Positions 1 to 36,829 of a stretch of 64,000 nucleotides of DNA are shown here, piece after piece (within the stretch, counting starts at the first letter, position 1; every line of letters begins with the position of its first letter). Source of the DNA: Marisa cornuarietis (lineage: Eukaryota; Mollusca; Gastropoda; Architaenioglossa; Ampullariidae); contig SMMW01000551.1 of the NCBI GenBank assembly GCA_004794655.1, forward strand, positions 372,001 to 436,000, read 5' to 3'. The notes below the pieces were generated by a model, which searched no databases, was not told where the DNA came from, and saw only the letters and a list, made by a program, of their open reading frames with translations. Both the position numbers and the translations under genes were made by a program.

Positions 1-1293
<1,293 letters not shown>

Positions 1294-1420
1294 GGGCTAG
1301 TGTGTATGTGTTGGAGTGTATGTGTGTAAGAGAGAGAGTGAGTGAGAGAGAGGTATGTGTGATCTTGTGCGTGCGTGGGTACGTTGATGCATGTGAGTGT
1401 GTTTGTGTGTGTGAGCAGTA

Positions 1421-1580
1421 ACGGCCTTAGCAGAAGGCAAGAGTCAGTTGTGGGGTCCCCGGGGGCCGAGAGCCGTAAGCATCGGCTATTTACTGTATAT
1501 ACCGTACCGAGAATCTCCTATCGTGGGGCCCCCTCAGGCGTGGAGCCTGGGGCGGTTGGCCTAGTTGCTATCCCTAAAGG

Positions 1581-1582
<2 letters not shown>
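1421..1582. other. GC-rich non-repetitive island between microsatellites
   Basis: About 160 bp of GC-rich DNA (GGGGTCCCCGGGGGCCGAGA, GTGGGGCCCCCTCAGGC) wedged between simple repeats. It looks like a fragment of a dispersed repeat, but I cannot name it. Confidence 0.3.

Positions 1583-1645
<63 letters not shown>
1583..1645. repeat. (GT)n microsatellite
   Basis: About 31 perfect GT units. Confidence 0.97.
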
Positions 1646-1648
<3 letters not shown>

Positions 1649-2131
1649 TCTAGAAGTTAACGCGGAAAAATCTGCGTGCAAGCATGCCAGACCTTGTGCT
1701 TCAACACAGTTTCTATGCTCAAACAGCAAACATCAAACATCACTGCAAAGTCTAAATTAAGATATTTCATGAAAACACTTTGTAAACGAATCTCCACGCT
1801 ATTGATTTTAGTAGCTTACTTTGTAGTAGTTGTTGTATATCAGGCGGCGAGATGACACATTAGGCGACACAAACATTTGACGCTTGTTGCATTAAAAATT
1901 CTTATTCTAAAAATCAAATGCGAAAACAACAATAGCACAAAAACACAGTAGCACAATAATGTTCTGTTTGTTAAGAAGGGGCGATTACTTAATTAAATTA
2001 ACATGCCACGTCCAATGAAATGACTTAAAGAGCCATTACTGATAGGCAGGCAGCAGACGATGGACTGTTTTAGTGCCTGCCAATGCTAATCACATCTGTC
2101 TCGTGTCCGCCAAACTAAGCTGGGCATTCTG

Positions 2132-2132
<1 letters not shown>

Positions 2133-2191
<59 letters not shown>

Positions 2192-2192
2192 G
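2133..2192. repeat. (CAGA)n microsatellite
   Basis: About 15 perfect units. Confidence 0.97.
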
Positions 2193-5100
2193 GAGAAATC
2201 ATCTCTTCGTTATCTCCCAGGCTTCTTCAGTCTTATTTGTTCTAAAAAAAACCTTTCTACATGTTAGTCTCACAGACTTCGGCCACCTAGTGATGAGAGA
2301 GCGCCAGACATTAAGCTGGTGTCGTCAATGCTCTTCACGCACAGCCACGTTTGCTTTCTTTTAAGCCCGACAGGGAATATTCTGGGAATAGTCTGTGTTT
2401 TTCTTCGAATATACACAACACCTTAGTAAGGCAGAAGTCGAAAGAGTCGAAAGAGGTAATGGCCACAGGATAAAATAAGTCATCGGTCTCTTCATCTACA
2501 GGAGTAGAAACAACTGAAGGCATGGACACTGGTTTTCTCGGACACCTCTCTTTCTATTGTTTAAATGAAACTTACACTTCACTTTCTCATCAAATAAAAG
2601 AACCCTATTTCTTCGCATGGTTTCACTGACTATATAGCCATATGTTACTTTTGCAGTCTATTTTTTTCTTTTTTAGGAGCTGACAAGTGTTTGATCTGAG
2701 CTATAGCCTAAAGCAATAAATTAACACATCAATGAACAAATAAGTTCACTCTTTTACAACGAAATGTGTTTTGAATAACTTTTATGCTATATGATTTACC
2801 AAATTCATGATAAAATGAGTTAAATGTTCATTTTACTTGAAGAGCCGATAATATGAGCTTTTGGGAAAAGATAGGAGTTTCGAAAATTAAAGTACTTAAA
2901 TTATTTCTGAGGTTCAGAATTGCTAGCTGGAGATCTCTTTTTGATTGTCTTTAAGCTTAAATTGCACATGATGATGATGAATTTAAAATAATAGGATTCT
3001 GTCTCGAGAACTTTAACCAAACCGCTCTCTAGAAAGCTATAATTAATACTGCATTTCGAATGAGATTTGTATTTTTATCTTGAAAAAGAGTTTTCCTTGA
3101 AACTTTATTTCAGAATAGAGTTACACCATTACTTCTCAAACACAAAATACAAGTTGCAGTAATGGCAAGTTTTAATGATGTGGTTTGAATATAATTTTAT
3201 TAAGTTTCATAATTTGTGTATTTATTTTAAAATGGCACGTGATTTAACTGAGCGGCATTACAATTGGAATTATCCATATAGTTTTTGCCTTCAAATAAAT
3301 ATTTCAAATCCACATTCATATATTTTGTGCATTAAGAATGTTCCAATACACTATACCTTAATTAGTTGTCTACTGATTGCAAATATTCTATTAATAAACT
3401 TTTATCTAGACTGGAGAACAAATATACTCACTTTGCTTACAGTTTGTCTACATACTTTCATGTTAACGTTCATACCTACCATATGTAGACATCGATGTAT
3501 TTCACAATTTCAGTTATTCATACATTAATAATAAATAATATATATACATATATATCACTTTTATTTATACAGATATAATACGTCAATTCAAACACATTTT
3601 GATATATGTACACATAATACAGGTATAAATACGTGACAGACATTCACTTATTTGTATATTCAAAAGGCATAATACTTATCTAAATACATACACTTATTTC
3701 AGTTTCTGACGCTTTCTGCTAAGGTTGCACAAAATAACGAATCCCACAATTTACACATCATGTTTTCTTCTGACTGCATAGGTTTCCACAACGTAACATC
3801 TGTACACAGGCATATCATCGACAGCACACATCTCATTTCCAAACGTTTAGCGTCAAATTATTTACTTCAAGTCTGTCAGCTTTCCGACATGTATTCAACT
3901 GTTTGAGACAAAACTTCTATGTAAAGTTTGCTGTTGAGTCGGTCTGTTACACTGCTGCAACAGTTTTTCCTGAAGTTGCCCACGCGATGTCAAAACCAAT
4001 CCCAGAAGCTACGCTGTCAAATGGTACGCTGACGTATGGGGCTGTCATTCGTTCAAAAAATGATTGTTAACTAGAACAAAAAACATGGCCGCAATTTTTT
4101 TGCATCCTAGTAATTACCCAATACATAGGAAGATTCTTGGATACCATTCTAAAAGGTTTTCGTTATCTTTTCTTACCAAGATCAATCAGGCTTCTTCCAT
4201 ACATGTGATGATCTAGTTATCTTCTACAAAACACCGTATTTTTCTTTTTGTTAACCATCATTAAACATTCGTTTCATACTAGAGGAGTGTGGTAGCAAAT
4301 GTAGCGAAGAATTTACTGCTACCGGAAAGTGCGTTTCGCTAAGACTCATTGAAAAGGTCACATGGGAATCGCACGGGAGGGTTGATGACGCTCAAGGGCA
4401 GTAACTGTAACACGGTATGAGATCAGCCATGTTTAAAGCAGAGAAAGGGAAGGGGGAATAACTGGAGCAGCTACAAGAGGAAAAAGCATGAACTCAAAGG
4501 GCCGATTTTTAACCAACTTTGTATTAAGGCTCTTTTCCTTTCTTTCTTAATGAGGACGAGCCCGCTAACCGAAACTCACAAAGGACAATTTGATTTTAAA
4601 CTTCAGCAAAAAAATAGAGGTATATATAGATATATAGATCACAAAACAAATAAAACTGCTGTTTAAGCCAACTATACTACTCTGAAAATGTTAAGAGACA
4701 GGGACTGATCTGGGGTAGAAATATAAATTAAAGCCTGCAGTAAAGCACTATAAAATAAACTAAAATCAGTAAAGTGTGACTGTAAATTGTACACGGGTGA
4801 CCTGCACTTGTTTTACTATTAATTCCTTTGTTTGACGGTGTCCTACAGAGCACGAAAATGACGGTTGGTAGGGGGGACCCTGAAAAATAAAATTGTAATA
4901 GGGAACCAAACCTTCATCGGCTGTGTGCTTGACGCACGTGAAAGCAATCGATATCATGCACACTATGAACCAGTTGTTTAGCAGGAAGGGATGTTAAACT
5001 GGGAGAAAACTTGATTGAAAGAAACCTGCACCCAAGAAGATGCTCATACTAGTGATTGTGACAGGGCTTAAAACGGCAAAACGTCGTATCCCCTGGGCTG

Positions 5101-5513
5101 GCGGGAAGCCCCTGTATCATTCAAAGACTGCTGGACCGAACAACGCCCTCGGTGGGGACGGTCCCTAGTGAGGAAGCACTAAGATGACCAGATCACAAGG
5201 ATGATAGCTTTTAGCATCACACTGATCACTACAGACCTTTCTGAGAACAGACCTGAGAATGACAACACATGAAAATCAGCCAGCATACCATATCTATTCG
5301 CCTGCACCAACATAAGCTACTTAATGTGGCCCTAGACTTTTTTGTGAACAGTATAGCTGTCTGTGTTAGGCGATATTTCATTGCATAAAATATTTTAAAA
5401 GTTTTAGTAAAGGCGCAGGATTGACAGCTGATTTGCATATTGAGCGGGCTCTCTTCCTCCCTTTCTGTTACTCCTTCCTTCCACGATGTCACCCTTTATT
5501 GTATTTGTATTCT

Positions 5514-5516
<3 letters not shown>

Positions 5517-5558
<42 letters not shown>
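5517..5558. repeat. (GT)n microsatellite
   Basis: About 20 GT units. Confidence 0.95.
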
Positions 5559-5560
<2 letters not shown>

Positions 5561-7872
5561 GTGCGCGCGGGTGTGCTGATATACATACTTGTGTCTGCGA
5601 GCACCTACTTGTGTTCCAATCGCATTCTTATAATGTTACAAAGCATGTGAATTGCAAATATTTTGCGTTGTCTGACTATAGCAGGCAGTTTCTGGTTTAG
5701 AATGATCGAATTAGCATTTCATCCTTCTCCTCTTTCCGCTTCGATAGAAGACTGCATTTAATAAAATAAAGAATGAGTTTCGTGAAAACGGCTAGCAAGA
5801 AACAATGACGAGAGGTCATATAAACCACAGCGCAGCCAAAACGAGAATGTTAAATTATCCTTAGCCTCCAGAAAGCATGAGTCATCAGCCTCAAGAGACA
5901 CTTAAATAAGCCTATCTTGTTTTCTGCCCATCTCGCCGCAAATTAGACTGCAAACTGTAGAGTTTTGATTGGGTAATAAATTACAATACTGGAAAATCTG
6001 TTCAAATACATTTTCTCTAAAGTGGAAAAAGGTCATGGATGAAAATGTTTACGCCTTGGGATTACCTGAGTCGCCCCCATGAGCAGTCAATAGAAGTTCT
6101 AATTAAAATTGCAAGCACCAGCCGCGAGAGCCATGATTGAGAACAGAGATCTGGAAAGAGAGGGAGAGAAAGAGAAAGGGAAGAGAGAAAGAGAGAGAAA
6201 GGGAAAGAGAGATCTTTGCTGAGAAGTATTGATCCGCGTTAGAGATTTCACCAAACGGCCTGGCATTTGACGATAACAGCAGTGGACGTAATGGTTTCTA
6301 TGAACATTTTTCTATTACTTTTTTCTATTTGTGTTCGTGTTTTGAAAGTTAGAATGTGTAATTGGGAAGAGTTAAAAAGATGCTTAACGGTAAGAATTAT
6401 TCAAACAACACGCGACCCCATCCTGAACAAAGTGAAGAGCAAAGAGAGAAGGAGGAAGCGAAGGAGGAGAAAAAGCTTCTGGCTTCCCGAATAGCAATAA
6501 CCTCCGTTGTCCTGCACCATACAAAGTCAAACACAAAGAGGGTCACGGACGCGAAATATCAGTTTTAATGAGTGCCCTTGTGATTGGGAATGACTGGAAT
6601 AACGGACAAAAAGTAAACACCTTTGTAAAAGCATTTTATTTCTTTCACCTCTCTCTGACTCTCTCTCACGTACACACACACACGCACACAAACGCGCGTG
6701 CGCGAGGGTGCCCGCAGATGCACGCATGATTGTAGATTTTATTAAAGCATAGTTATTTTTGACAGCATTTGCCATTAAACTTAAAAACGCAAACACAAAA
6801 CTAATAAAAACTAATCAAAACTAAAGAAACAAACAAGCATACAGCATCAAACAGCTCAAAAGTAGGTTCATCGTGAAACCCCATTTGCAAAAATTTCGAA
6901 AGCCTTGAAAATGCATCAAGTGCACTGTTATAAATTTTCATAGAAAAAGTCTTAATTGTTTGACTGAAATCTTATAACATTATGATTTTACTTTTTACTT
7001 CAATTTACTTGTCGTCTATTTCATTTGTTTGTATTTTAACAGCAACTTATAGCAGACATGTTGAAAATAAGAAAAGATGATAAAGTAGGTAAAGAATTAA
7101 TCCTTGTAATGATTTTGAAAGCATGGTCCCTGTCAATGTGGTCCCTACATCATCACCAGTTAAAGCAAAGAGTGGGGTTTTAACTACTGGTAAAGAGTAT
7201 GTGTAAAGATCATCAATGAAATACGAAGTACAGTGTTTGCTCACAACATTAACAGATCTTCAAAGTAAATAAGAATATTTGGTGCTGTGCGTTTATCTTT
7301 CAGAAAAAAAGATAAACAAGCTGCGAGCTGCAAGTGTTTGTATTACGTGTATTACAGAAGCACCACGGTAGGACAAACGTGTCCACAAAGTCACCATCAA
7401 TGTAGTACAGCGTGTAGCGAAGTATTCGAAGAAGCTGCAATGTTTGTCTTCATACAGTGGAAGTAGTGATTTTGTATGCAATTGGGGGAATAACAGCTAC
7501 ATAAAGTAAATGTAGTGCCCTCGAGAAAATAAAACAGTCCTACATCTTAGTTTTATGTCACCGTGCTTACGTGCTTAACAAGCAAATGTGCAAAGGAGGT
7601 TGGGTTGCTTACAATTCTCCCTTTTGAAGGCCAGACTATTGTTACGACGTGAAATAACCTATCCTAAATAATCTGAATAATACTTTCAGACTTTACATAC
7701 GTTTAATTTAAAGTTTATCGTTAACATTAAATGACCTGTAGAGAGAAAAGTGCTTAAGCAAAAAGTTAGGTAATATGCATTTCAAATGTCAGTCTGTTCA
7801 CGAAATCTTTCTGGATGCTCAAAGGACATCAGGTGACTTGTTGTTCCAAGTTTTTCTTGGTTCTGGAAAACA

Positions 7873-7933
<61 letters not shown>
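7873..7933. repeat. (CA)n microsatellite
   Basis: About 30 CA units. Confidence 0.97.
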
Positions 7934-7934
<1 letters not shown>

Positions 7935-8409
7935 TATATATAATAATATACTTGAGTATGAACACAAACGAAGTGGCCTTTCCCTTTCATATATCGTGAA
8001 AAGCACACTAATAAAATAATATAATAAACATATTCATTTAATTTATTTTCTTAACTGGTGTTGGTTGACTCATGTCATCCCATACTAGTTATGAAATAGT
8101 CAGATAAAGCGGGAAACAAGGTTCGCCACAAGGAACTTTTTTGAATGGCAGTAAACAAGTCTTTTCCTTAATGTTAACAAGATTTTTCTCCTCTGTCCAC
8201 TTAGACGTCTGTCTCTCACATAAGAAACCGGGATGAACGGCCTACACCAGAGTATAATGTCAGGTAAAAAAAAAAAAAACTCGCATCGCATTACTTCTTG
8301 GTAACCGAACAGGGAGATACCTGTGTTTTGTATGTTTTTTTATTTTATGTTTTAGGTAGGAAATTAGTAAGTTACCTTAGGTTTTCTAATGCCCGTTTTT
8401 TTCTGTCTC

Positions 8410-9345
8410 AGCAAGCAGAGTTTCACGACTCACATCCATAGAGCAGGATGAGAACTATGAGGGAGTTGTGTAGGCAATGCGAGTAATATTACTTGGCCAA
8501 ATTTTGTATAGCCCTACAATGGCTGCTGTCGATGAAGCATTCTTTATGGAGAATCCGCAGAGAAGTTGCCATCTTTGAACAAGATTGCTCTCATGTATTG
8601 AAAGTGCTTACCTCTTCGTGCTCATCTCCCTTCGTCTAGATCTCTGCTTTGGTGTCGGCTTTGACAAAAATCATGATTGTTTTTATCAGTGTTGATCTTT
8701 ATCTCGTATACCTACTCTCTCTGACAGTGTGATGGATTCCTTTCCTCCCACCAGAGAAATCTTGTCTTCAGAGCGCAGTTGCTTTTTACCCGAGGTGTAG
8801 TTATAATGAAGCGTTTCTCACATGATGTTTACCAAGAAGATAAACAGTATCGCTGCAAGTATTTACCCTTGATGGACACACACTAGACGGTTGTTAAGAA
8901 GAACTGCACTCATAAAGCACTTGTACATATGCATAACATACCTCAACCTGTCCTGTCGTGCCAGTCTCCGTGAAATGATTTGCTAAATCCTACAAAGTTA
9001 TGAAAGAAATGGTGCTGGTGTTCTTCTTAGGTGCAGCAGTTGAAGACTGATAAGTTGTGCTTCTACCTGGATTAAGACCAGCCTGTTCTTTTCCTTAATG
9101 TTTCTCAGCGGTGGTCTTGATTCGTTTTAGGAAGACCTTGAGCAAGACTTCCCTTTAGTGTGTACTTAGTCTAGTACTTCCTTTCTTTGGATGTCTCTTC
9201 ACTTTAGTGTTCACATATCTTCTGGCACAGAGCAACGAGGACATTTGTTGATTATTACTAATCTTGCTAAGCAGCTCAGTTGGGACCTTGTAAGCGTCAG
9301 GTGACTTCCTCCCTTTAGACTGTGCAGTATTCAATCCATGGTCAA
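8410..9345 (-). pseudogene. Decayed LINE reverse-transcriptase remnant
   Basis: Reading the minus strand in broken frames gives a run of non-LTR reverse-transcriptase motifs in the right order. These are an E-Q-A-G-x-x-P-G-R-S block (near 9075), a N-F-V-x-F-x-K-x-F block (near 8990), a K-I-N-T-D-K block (near 8690) and L-I-V-L-I-L-L-Y-G-C-E-S (near 8450), where the following Trp codon has become TGA. Stops and frameshifts are frequent. The RTE/BovB-like Y-G-C-E-(S/T)-W motif suggests that clade. Old, dead copy in the 3' flank of gene A. Confidence 0.65.
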
Positions 9346-9461
9346 TACAGAGGTGCTTTCTGTTAGACTATTTCTTTTTCTAGGTTTGATAGCTGACGTC
9401 GTGTGTAGTCCTGTCTACCTTATAGGCTTTAGTATCACGTACGCCATTGTTGCTGCAAACT

Positions 9462-9695
9462 GGAGCAGGGGCCCCGGTAGTGTAGTGGTTAAAACACTCG
9501 CTTGTCACCACTGCAGTTAGCGGCTCAGGGTTCAGATCTCGTCTCGGGACGCTCTCTGTATATGATCCCTGTTCGAAGGGCTGAGTGCCGGGGATTTTCT
9601 CAGGGTACTCCGGTTTCCTCCCCTCTCCCTTGCCCCCACAGTGCGAAATCGTCTCAAGGTGGAAGCACTTTCCCACTAAATAAACCAAACAACCA
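9462..9695 (+). mobile_element. tRNA-derived SINE with 12-bp target-site duplication
   Basis: The head carries a Pol III A box (TAGTGTAGTGGTTAAAAC) and B box (GGGTTCAGATCTC). The body contains GGGTACTCCGGTTTCCTCCC, a motif common in invertebrate SINEs, and the 3' end is AAATAAACCAAACAACC-like. The direct repeat TTGCTGCAAACT flanks it at 9450-9461 and 9696-9707, fixing the insertion limits at 234 bp. It lies next to the decayed LINE at 8410-9345. Confidence 0.85.
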
Positions 9696-9707
9696 TTGCT
9701 GCAAACT

Positions 9708-10954
9708 AATGTCCTTTCCTCCTTTGTTTCTAATTTACAATTGTTTTTTTCTTTCTTTGGACCCATATTTTTCAGTAGCTATATTCGCAACCAAGAGATG
9801 ATTACTCTTTCTGTGGCTGGCTGATTAGCACAAGGATGCAGTCATTTACGGAACGTTATGATCTTGAAATGGTTTTCATCAAACGTTTTCATCTCACTGT
9901 CTAGCGTGAGTTAAAGCTGGAGCTCACACCTGCATAATGCTAACATTCTGAGATAGACACGCAGATGGAAATCACATAAAGCTGACGATGGATCTAACCA
10001 CGCCTTTCTATATAATAATGCCTACACTATCCTCGTGTTTTGTTTCTTTTATAAATCTTGTGGCTTTCTTCTGCTGTTGTTTCCTCAAAATCCTGGCTAT
10101 AAGGCCTCTGCCATCCCACAATGCTCCAGCGGTAACGTTCCGGCTCGTAGATAAGCTATTTTGTCTTGAGCTGAAATTCGCTTACATTTCACGTTCTAAT
10201 AATGTTCCTTCTTTTTTCAACTTTGTGGTGATTTGAGCTCATTTGTCCCTGCTCTTACCCTGAAGCTCGCGGGTGGGCCGCGAAGTTGTTGATCTGTTCC
10301 TCGACTGATCCAGCTTATACTATGTCGACTATGACCATCCACAATTTTTTCTGTAGACCATCTTTCTCCAAGTGAAATAAAGTAACACTTGTGTCAAGAA
10401 GAATTGTAAACTAGTATGCTCAAGAACTTAAAACAAGAATAAAGCGTAAAGGGAGACAAAGCAAGTCATTGGTTTACTTCATACAAAAGGTCCACAAACA
10501 TATTTACGGAAGAAATGTAATTATTGAAATATCTTAAAACACTATTGTTAATCTTTGTTGTAGCATCAGTAGGTACAAATAAGGGCATAAGTAAGAGCGT
10601 AGAACGGCTTTTGGAAATGTTACATTATAATAAACAATATACTTGCTTACTGTAGTGAGAACAGGTGTACACGAAAAATATCCATGTACGGGTACCTTAC
10701 ATACCCTGCGCCAAATGGTAGCATCGATATGAATTGGGTATAAAAGATAAGCAGGTCTGTCTTTTAGACCGTCACTGGTGCTAATACGCTTTTTCTTTTC
10801 TTCTGGACAATTAGAATCACCAGGGTTTGTCTTATTTATTTTTTTGGTGCCAAATAAATACATAAAATGTCTGTGAGCTTGAGTTTCTAGTCCTTTGACT
10901 TGAATAGATTGTGATACAAGAATTTTGTCTGTCTTGTGGTTTTTGGTTGTTTAT
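9708..10954. other. 3' flank of gene A, nothing recognised
   Basis: No exon-like segment or named repeat seen, apart from possible upstream remains of the LINE next to the SINE. Confidence 0.4.
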
Positions 10955-11217
10955 TTATATTTTTTGGCTTGAAAAAAACGCGGTATAATTATTATTATTT
11001 ATTAAGAAAGAAGTAAAGCATGTGCATTGCTTTGATGAGTTGATGACGATGACTAGGAGTAAAATAGGGGAACTATCTGACGGGTTAGGTACCAATTCGT
11101 TTTCGTAGTCAGGGCACCTGTAGTCTTGTCGTGAAGCTGGCGGGTGTAAAAACGGACGTCTGGGTGGTGGTGGTGGTGGTGGCGGCGGGGGTACTCGGCA
11201 CACTTGCCCCTGGACAG
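10955..11217 (-). CDS. Candidate alternative last exon of gene A, proline-rich tail
   Basis: On the minus strand a long pyrimidine tract (TTTTTATTTCATTCTGTCCAG) ends at 11218 and is followed by an open phase-0 frame: GQVCRV, about nine to ten prolines, RRPFLHPPASRQDYRCPDYE and NELVPNP. The gtgaga donor inside exon 16 would join it in phase 0 after KSRKTK, replacing VRF-stop. The frame stays open to a TAA at about 10955, but the last third is low-complexity (Asn run from an AAT repeat) and contains polyadenylation-like AATAAA. The other two frames also look unremarkable, so this rests on splice-site quality and phase only. Confidence 0.35.
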
Positions 11218-11771
11218 AATGAAATAAAAACCCACTTGAGAAAATTTTATACAAGAAGAAATGTAAAGCTTGCTGATAACGCAAAGATTTAGTTTCGAGT
11301 GGCGTTTTATTTATTTGCTTTAAAAAGAAATTACTTTTACTAAAAGGTGAGCATGGATCGCGCATTCTGAAGTAAGTGAATGTTGATCGAGTATTTGATT
11401 TATTAGGGGTTAGTTGACAAAAATACTTTAACCAAACTGAGATTTCGCACTAAGGATGGAGTAATAATTGCAGAGCCTAGAGAAGCATCTTGTCAGCAGA
11501 TGGAACATGTGAAGCCAGGACCTTAAAATAATCTGTATATTGGTGATAACCGTTGTTCTCCACTCTACCTAACTGCTCCAAACATGTTTTTTTTGTGCTG
11601 AAATTCTTAGTTTGTGAAACAGACACAGGCCAAAATAAAACGAGATAAAGACGAAAGAAATGGCTTATAAAGATGTTTATTCCATAATCGCACTGAAGCT
11701 TATTATGTCTTGAATCTGCAATATTGAACTGTAATAAGGAGAATAATTTTATCATTAGGTTCTTTATTTCC

Positions 11772-11777
11772 TTTATT
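11772..11777 (-). terminator. Candidate polyadenylation signal of gene A
   Basis: AATAAA on the minus strand about 33 nt after the stop codon, with a second at 11763-11768. This is suitable for a very short 3' UTR of the short isoform. Position and hexamer are seen; use is inferred. Confidence 0.45.
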
Positions 11778-11809
11778 TTAGCAGTATCTTGCAAGAAAAT
11801 AGTAAACAT

Positions 11810-33884
<22,075 letters not shown>

Positions 33885-34399
33885 TGTCTGGTAATGGATC
33901 TGTGTTCTCAGGTAGAAGAGATAAACAAGTAAGACAAGTGATCAGAGAATCGACCCTAATAAGGTAAACAATAAGATGGAGACCGTTTGTTTACGTCTTG
34001 TCCTTCAAAATGTCGTGCAGCTCTCAGGTGTCTGTCACAGTCTGTGTGTATGTACTGTGTACCACAATTGTTTGCTGTCAGCACAACGTGTTTTCAATGT
34101 GTCATTATAAAGTCCCTCCCATGTTTGTGTCTGAAATCCTTGTTGGGCTCTTTTTCTAATTAACATGCTTATATTAAACATGTCACTACGAGGCGCCAGC
34201 ATCACCTGTAATATCATCACGAATTTGTAATGAGATGTCGTGTATCAAAATTCAATAAAGTATATCGAAAAATAGCATATATCATAATATTATTCTGTAT
34301 AACGTAATATTGTATAATGTAAATTGTACATCATGATCGTTCAATCTCATATTAACATCAACGCTTAGCAAACGGTAACTGGGAGCCATACCACATACA

Positions 34400-35120
34400 A
34401 CTCACACTACAGCACTGCGCTGCGGAGACGCTCTGAACGTCAACAGACGACTGCAAACAGCGAAGAGACACACAGACGAAAGTGCAAGCCGCTGCTAGAC
34501 TGTTTCCATGGCAGCCTTTTTCATGAAAAGTTGAAATGAGAGAGATAATGGCTTTTGGGTTCGAGAGATGAGCTTTGCAGCGCGTGGTGGCCAATCCTAC
34601 ATCTCCGTTTTACTTAGCGGACTGCGAGGCTGAGAACACACTCGTAGCCTGGTCAGCCAGCGTGCAGACACGGACAGTGTTCAAAGTGAAAGCCAACTGG
34701 CACGAGGCAAAATGGCGCCATTAACCGTGGAGCTGTGGAAGCCGCCACTTGCAGGGCCCGGACACTTGGCGCTTGGTCCTCGCCACTGCTTGTGTCAGCT
34801 TGCCGCTCCAGCAAGGGTGGTCAGGGGAGGGAGCTGGAAGCGGAAAGACAGCACACAAGCAGCGTTTGAAAAGGACGCTTGGGCCCAGCTGCCGGGTGCA
34901 CGGTGGTGAGGAGCGTGCAGGCAGCACCCACACGCCAGGCGGCTGGCTCCCGGCCACGCACGGGGGGGGGAGGTAGGGGGAGTTACAGCTGGCTGTCACA
35001 GCGTGTTGCATCAAGACACTGCGCTGCTTTGCTTTGAGGAGTGTTTTCAGTTTCCGTAGAGATTTGCCAAGACGCTTAAGGACGCTGTGTACATCTTCGT
35101 TTCACAGTCGAAACCAATGG
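34400..35120. promoter_or_regulatory. GC-richer block upstream of gene A
   Basis: Clearly higher G+C and CpG than the surrounding AT-rich DNA, starting about 0.5 kb upstream of the gene A ATG. It has several overlapping but unconvincing short frames. I read it as a possible promoter or 5' UTR region for gene A. No TATA box or donor could be assigned with confidence. Confidence 0.3.
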
Positions 35121-36829
35121 CCTCAAAGCTTCTTCTCCTGTTCATCTTTATCATCCCTAACTCCACCAGCAACCACATCAAGAACAAAAACTATAACAGC
35201 GTAGTAACACCGATAACAACACCATTATTATACCATTTGTATTAGTCTATCATTTTTTTCACTAACAGCTTTTCTACCTCTGTCTACCACAATGGCGACT
35301 ATAAGAATTGCAGTATTTCCTAGTTCGCCCTATACGTACTAAAGTTGTCTCCCCTGTATCAGAAATAACGTCCAGCCTCCACCCGGACATGCATGCGCGA
35401 GTGTATGTGTGTGTTTTGTGCTGTTTGTTGTTGTTGTTTGTGTGTTTGTTGTGGTGTGTGGTGTGCGTGTGAAAAAAAAGAGAGCAAGAATTATCCTGGC
35501 ATATACTGTAGTTGGTCGACCATCATGTTCTTTGTTTGAAAATAAAATTTAGTCTAAGCTTGAATCGTTTCACAAATATAACATTATGTCATAAAAACCT
35601 TATTATAAAGCATTTAATATTATTTATGTTATAATAAACATGATTTCGAAGCATTTAAATGTTATTACTCTTTTTTTCCCCCGCATTTCGTCTCATCACT
35701 GATGTCTGCCCCCCCCCCCAACATACTTCTCTTCCTTCCTTTCTCGTCCCTTTTTCGACACGTTTCGCGGTTAAATGATTTGATGATCAAGTTGATTTCC
35801 CAAAGGAACAGGGAAATACGAAGCCATTCAGCTATTGCAAATGTTTTGAAAGGTGATTGCTGCCTTAGCTTAAGTAACGGGAGAGGGAGGACAGGCTTCT
35901 ACATGTCGAAACATTGTACAGGGCCTGTAAATGTAACATTTTTTTCAGTTGCATTTAAGCATCGCAGCTACAGGGTCATCGTACAGGTCATGTGATGCGG
36001 CCCAAGGGAGTTGCGGTGCATTGTGAAATTGTCTGATAACAAATAAAGGAGAGATTATTTTAAAATAAAATACAGTGGAACCTCTGTGGAAATCTAGGTT
36101 ATTGTACAGCACAATTGTACACAATACGCAATTTGAATTTTTAACACAGATTATTTAAATATATATATTTTAGTTAATGTCATTTTTCAGTCCATGGTTC
36201 ATGAATTCTATAAGACATAATACAGAAAAGATCTCTTTCTGATTCTAAAAGGTTGCGGGTGCTTCCTGTTTTTTGTTGGTGTTGTTATTTTTATGAAAAA
36301 GAGTGTTAATTTTTTTCGCATAAATGTCTGCATAATTATTATAGCACTATACAAGAAGAGGAAAAGGGAAAGCTTTTAGAAAATAAAACCACAACTCATT
36401 TTCGATGAACACTTTATTATGACATTATTTCTATCACATTGCCGTCTCACTAACATTATGTCGTCAGATGACAGCAGTTGTCTATCAGACTACAAAAGGA
36501 GAGCGGGACAGCAAGAGAAACTTATGTCACTGGCATAAACATACCATCTTTAAGAAAGTAAAAATTCACTGTTACTGCTGTGTGATAGAGTTTTAAAACA
36601 TTTCTGTATGAACGGCATTAAATAATATCAAGCTATAGTACAAGTACAAGATAAAATATTTTTTATTATTTCTTCACAGGAAATTGTGGTGTCAGGCACA
36701 AGAGCATAAGTTGACTACATCCAGTTTGTTTATGCTGGCACTTACAGTCTCTCTCGTAAGTATTAAACAGCTGTACACGTCCATATTACCACTCAAAATA
36801 GACACCAAGCATAACATCAGTTCAAATGT

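Larger units (their letters stand above)
2193..8409. other. 3' flank of gene A, nothing recognised beyond microsatellites
   Basis: AT-rich. A 117-codon frame at 3175-3528 has no resemblance to a known protein and AT-driven composition. A purine-rich GA stretch lies at about 6155-6215. A GC-richer patch at 5085-5190 may be a repeat fragment. No gene supported. Confidence 0.5.

Noticed and set aside
3175..3528. 117-codon open frame rich in Ile, Phe and Asn
   Set aside because: Composition follows the AT-rich DNA, with no known motif and no supporting splice or promoter signals.
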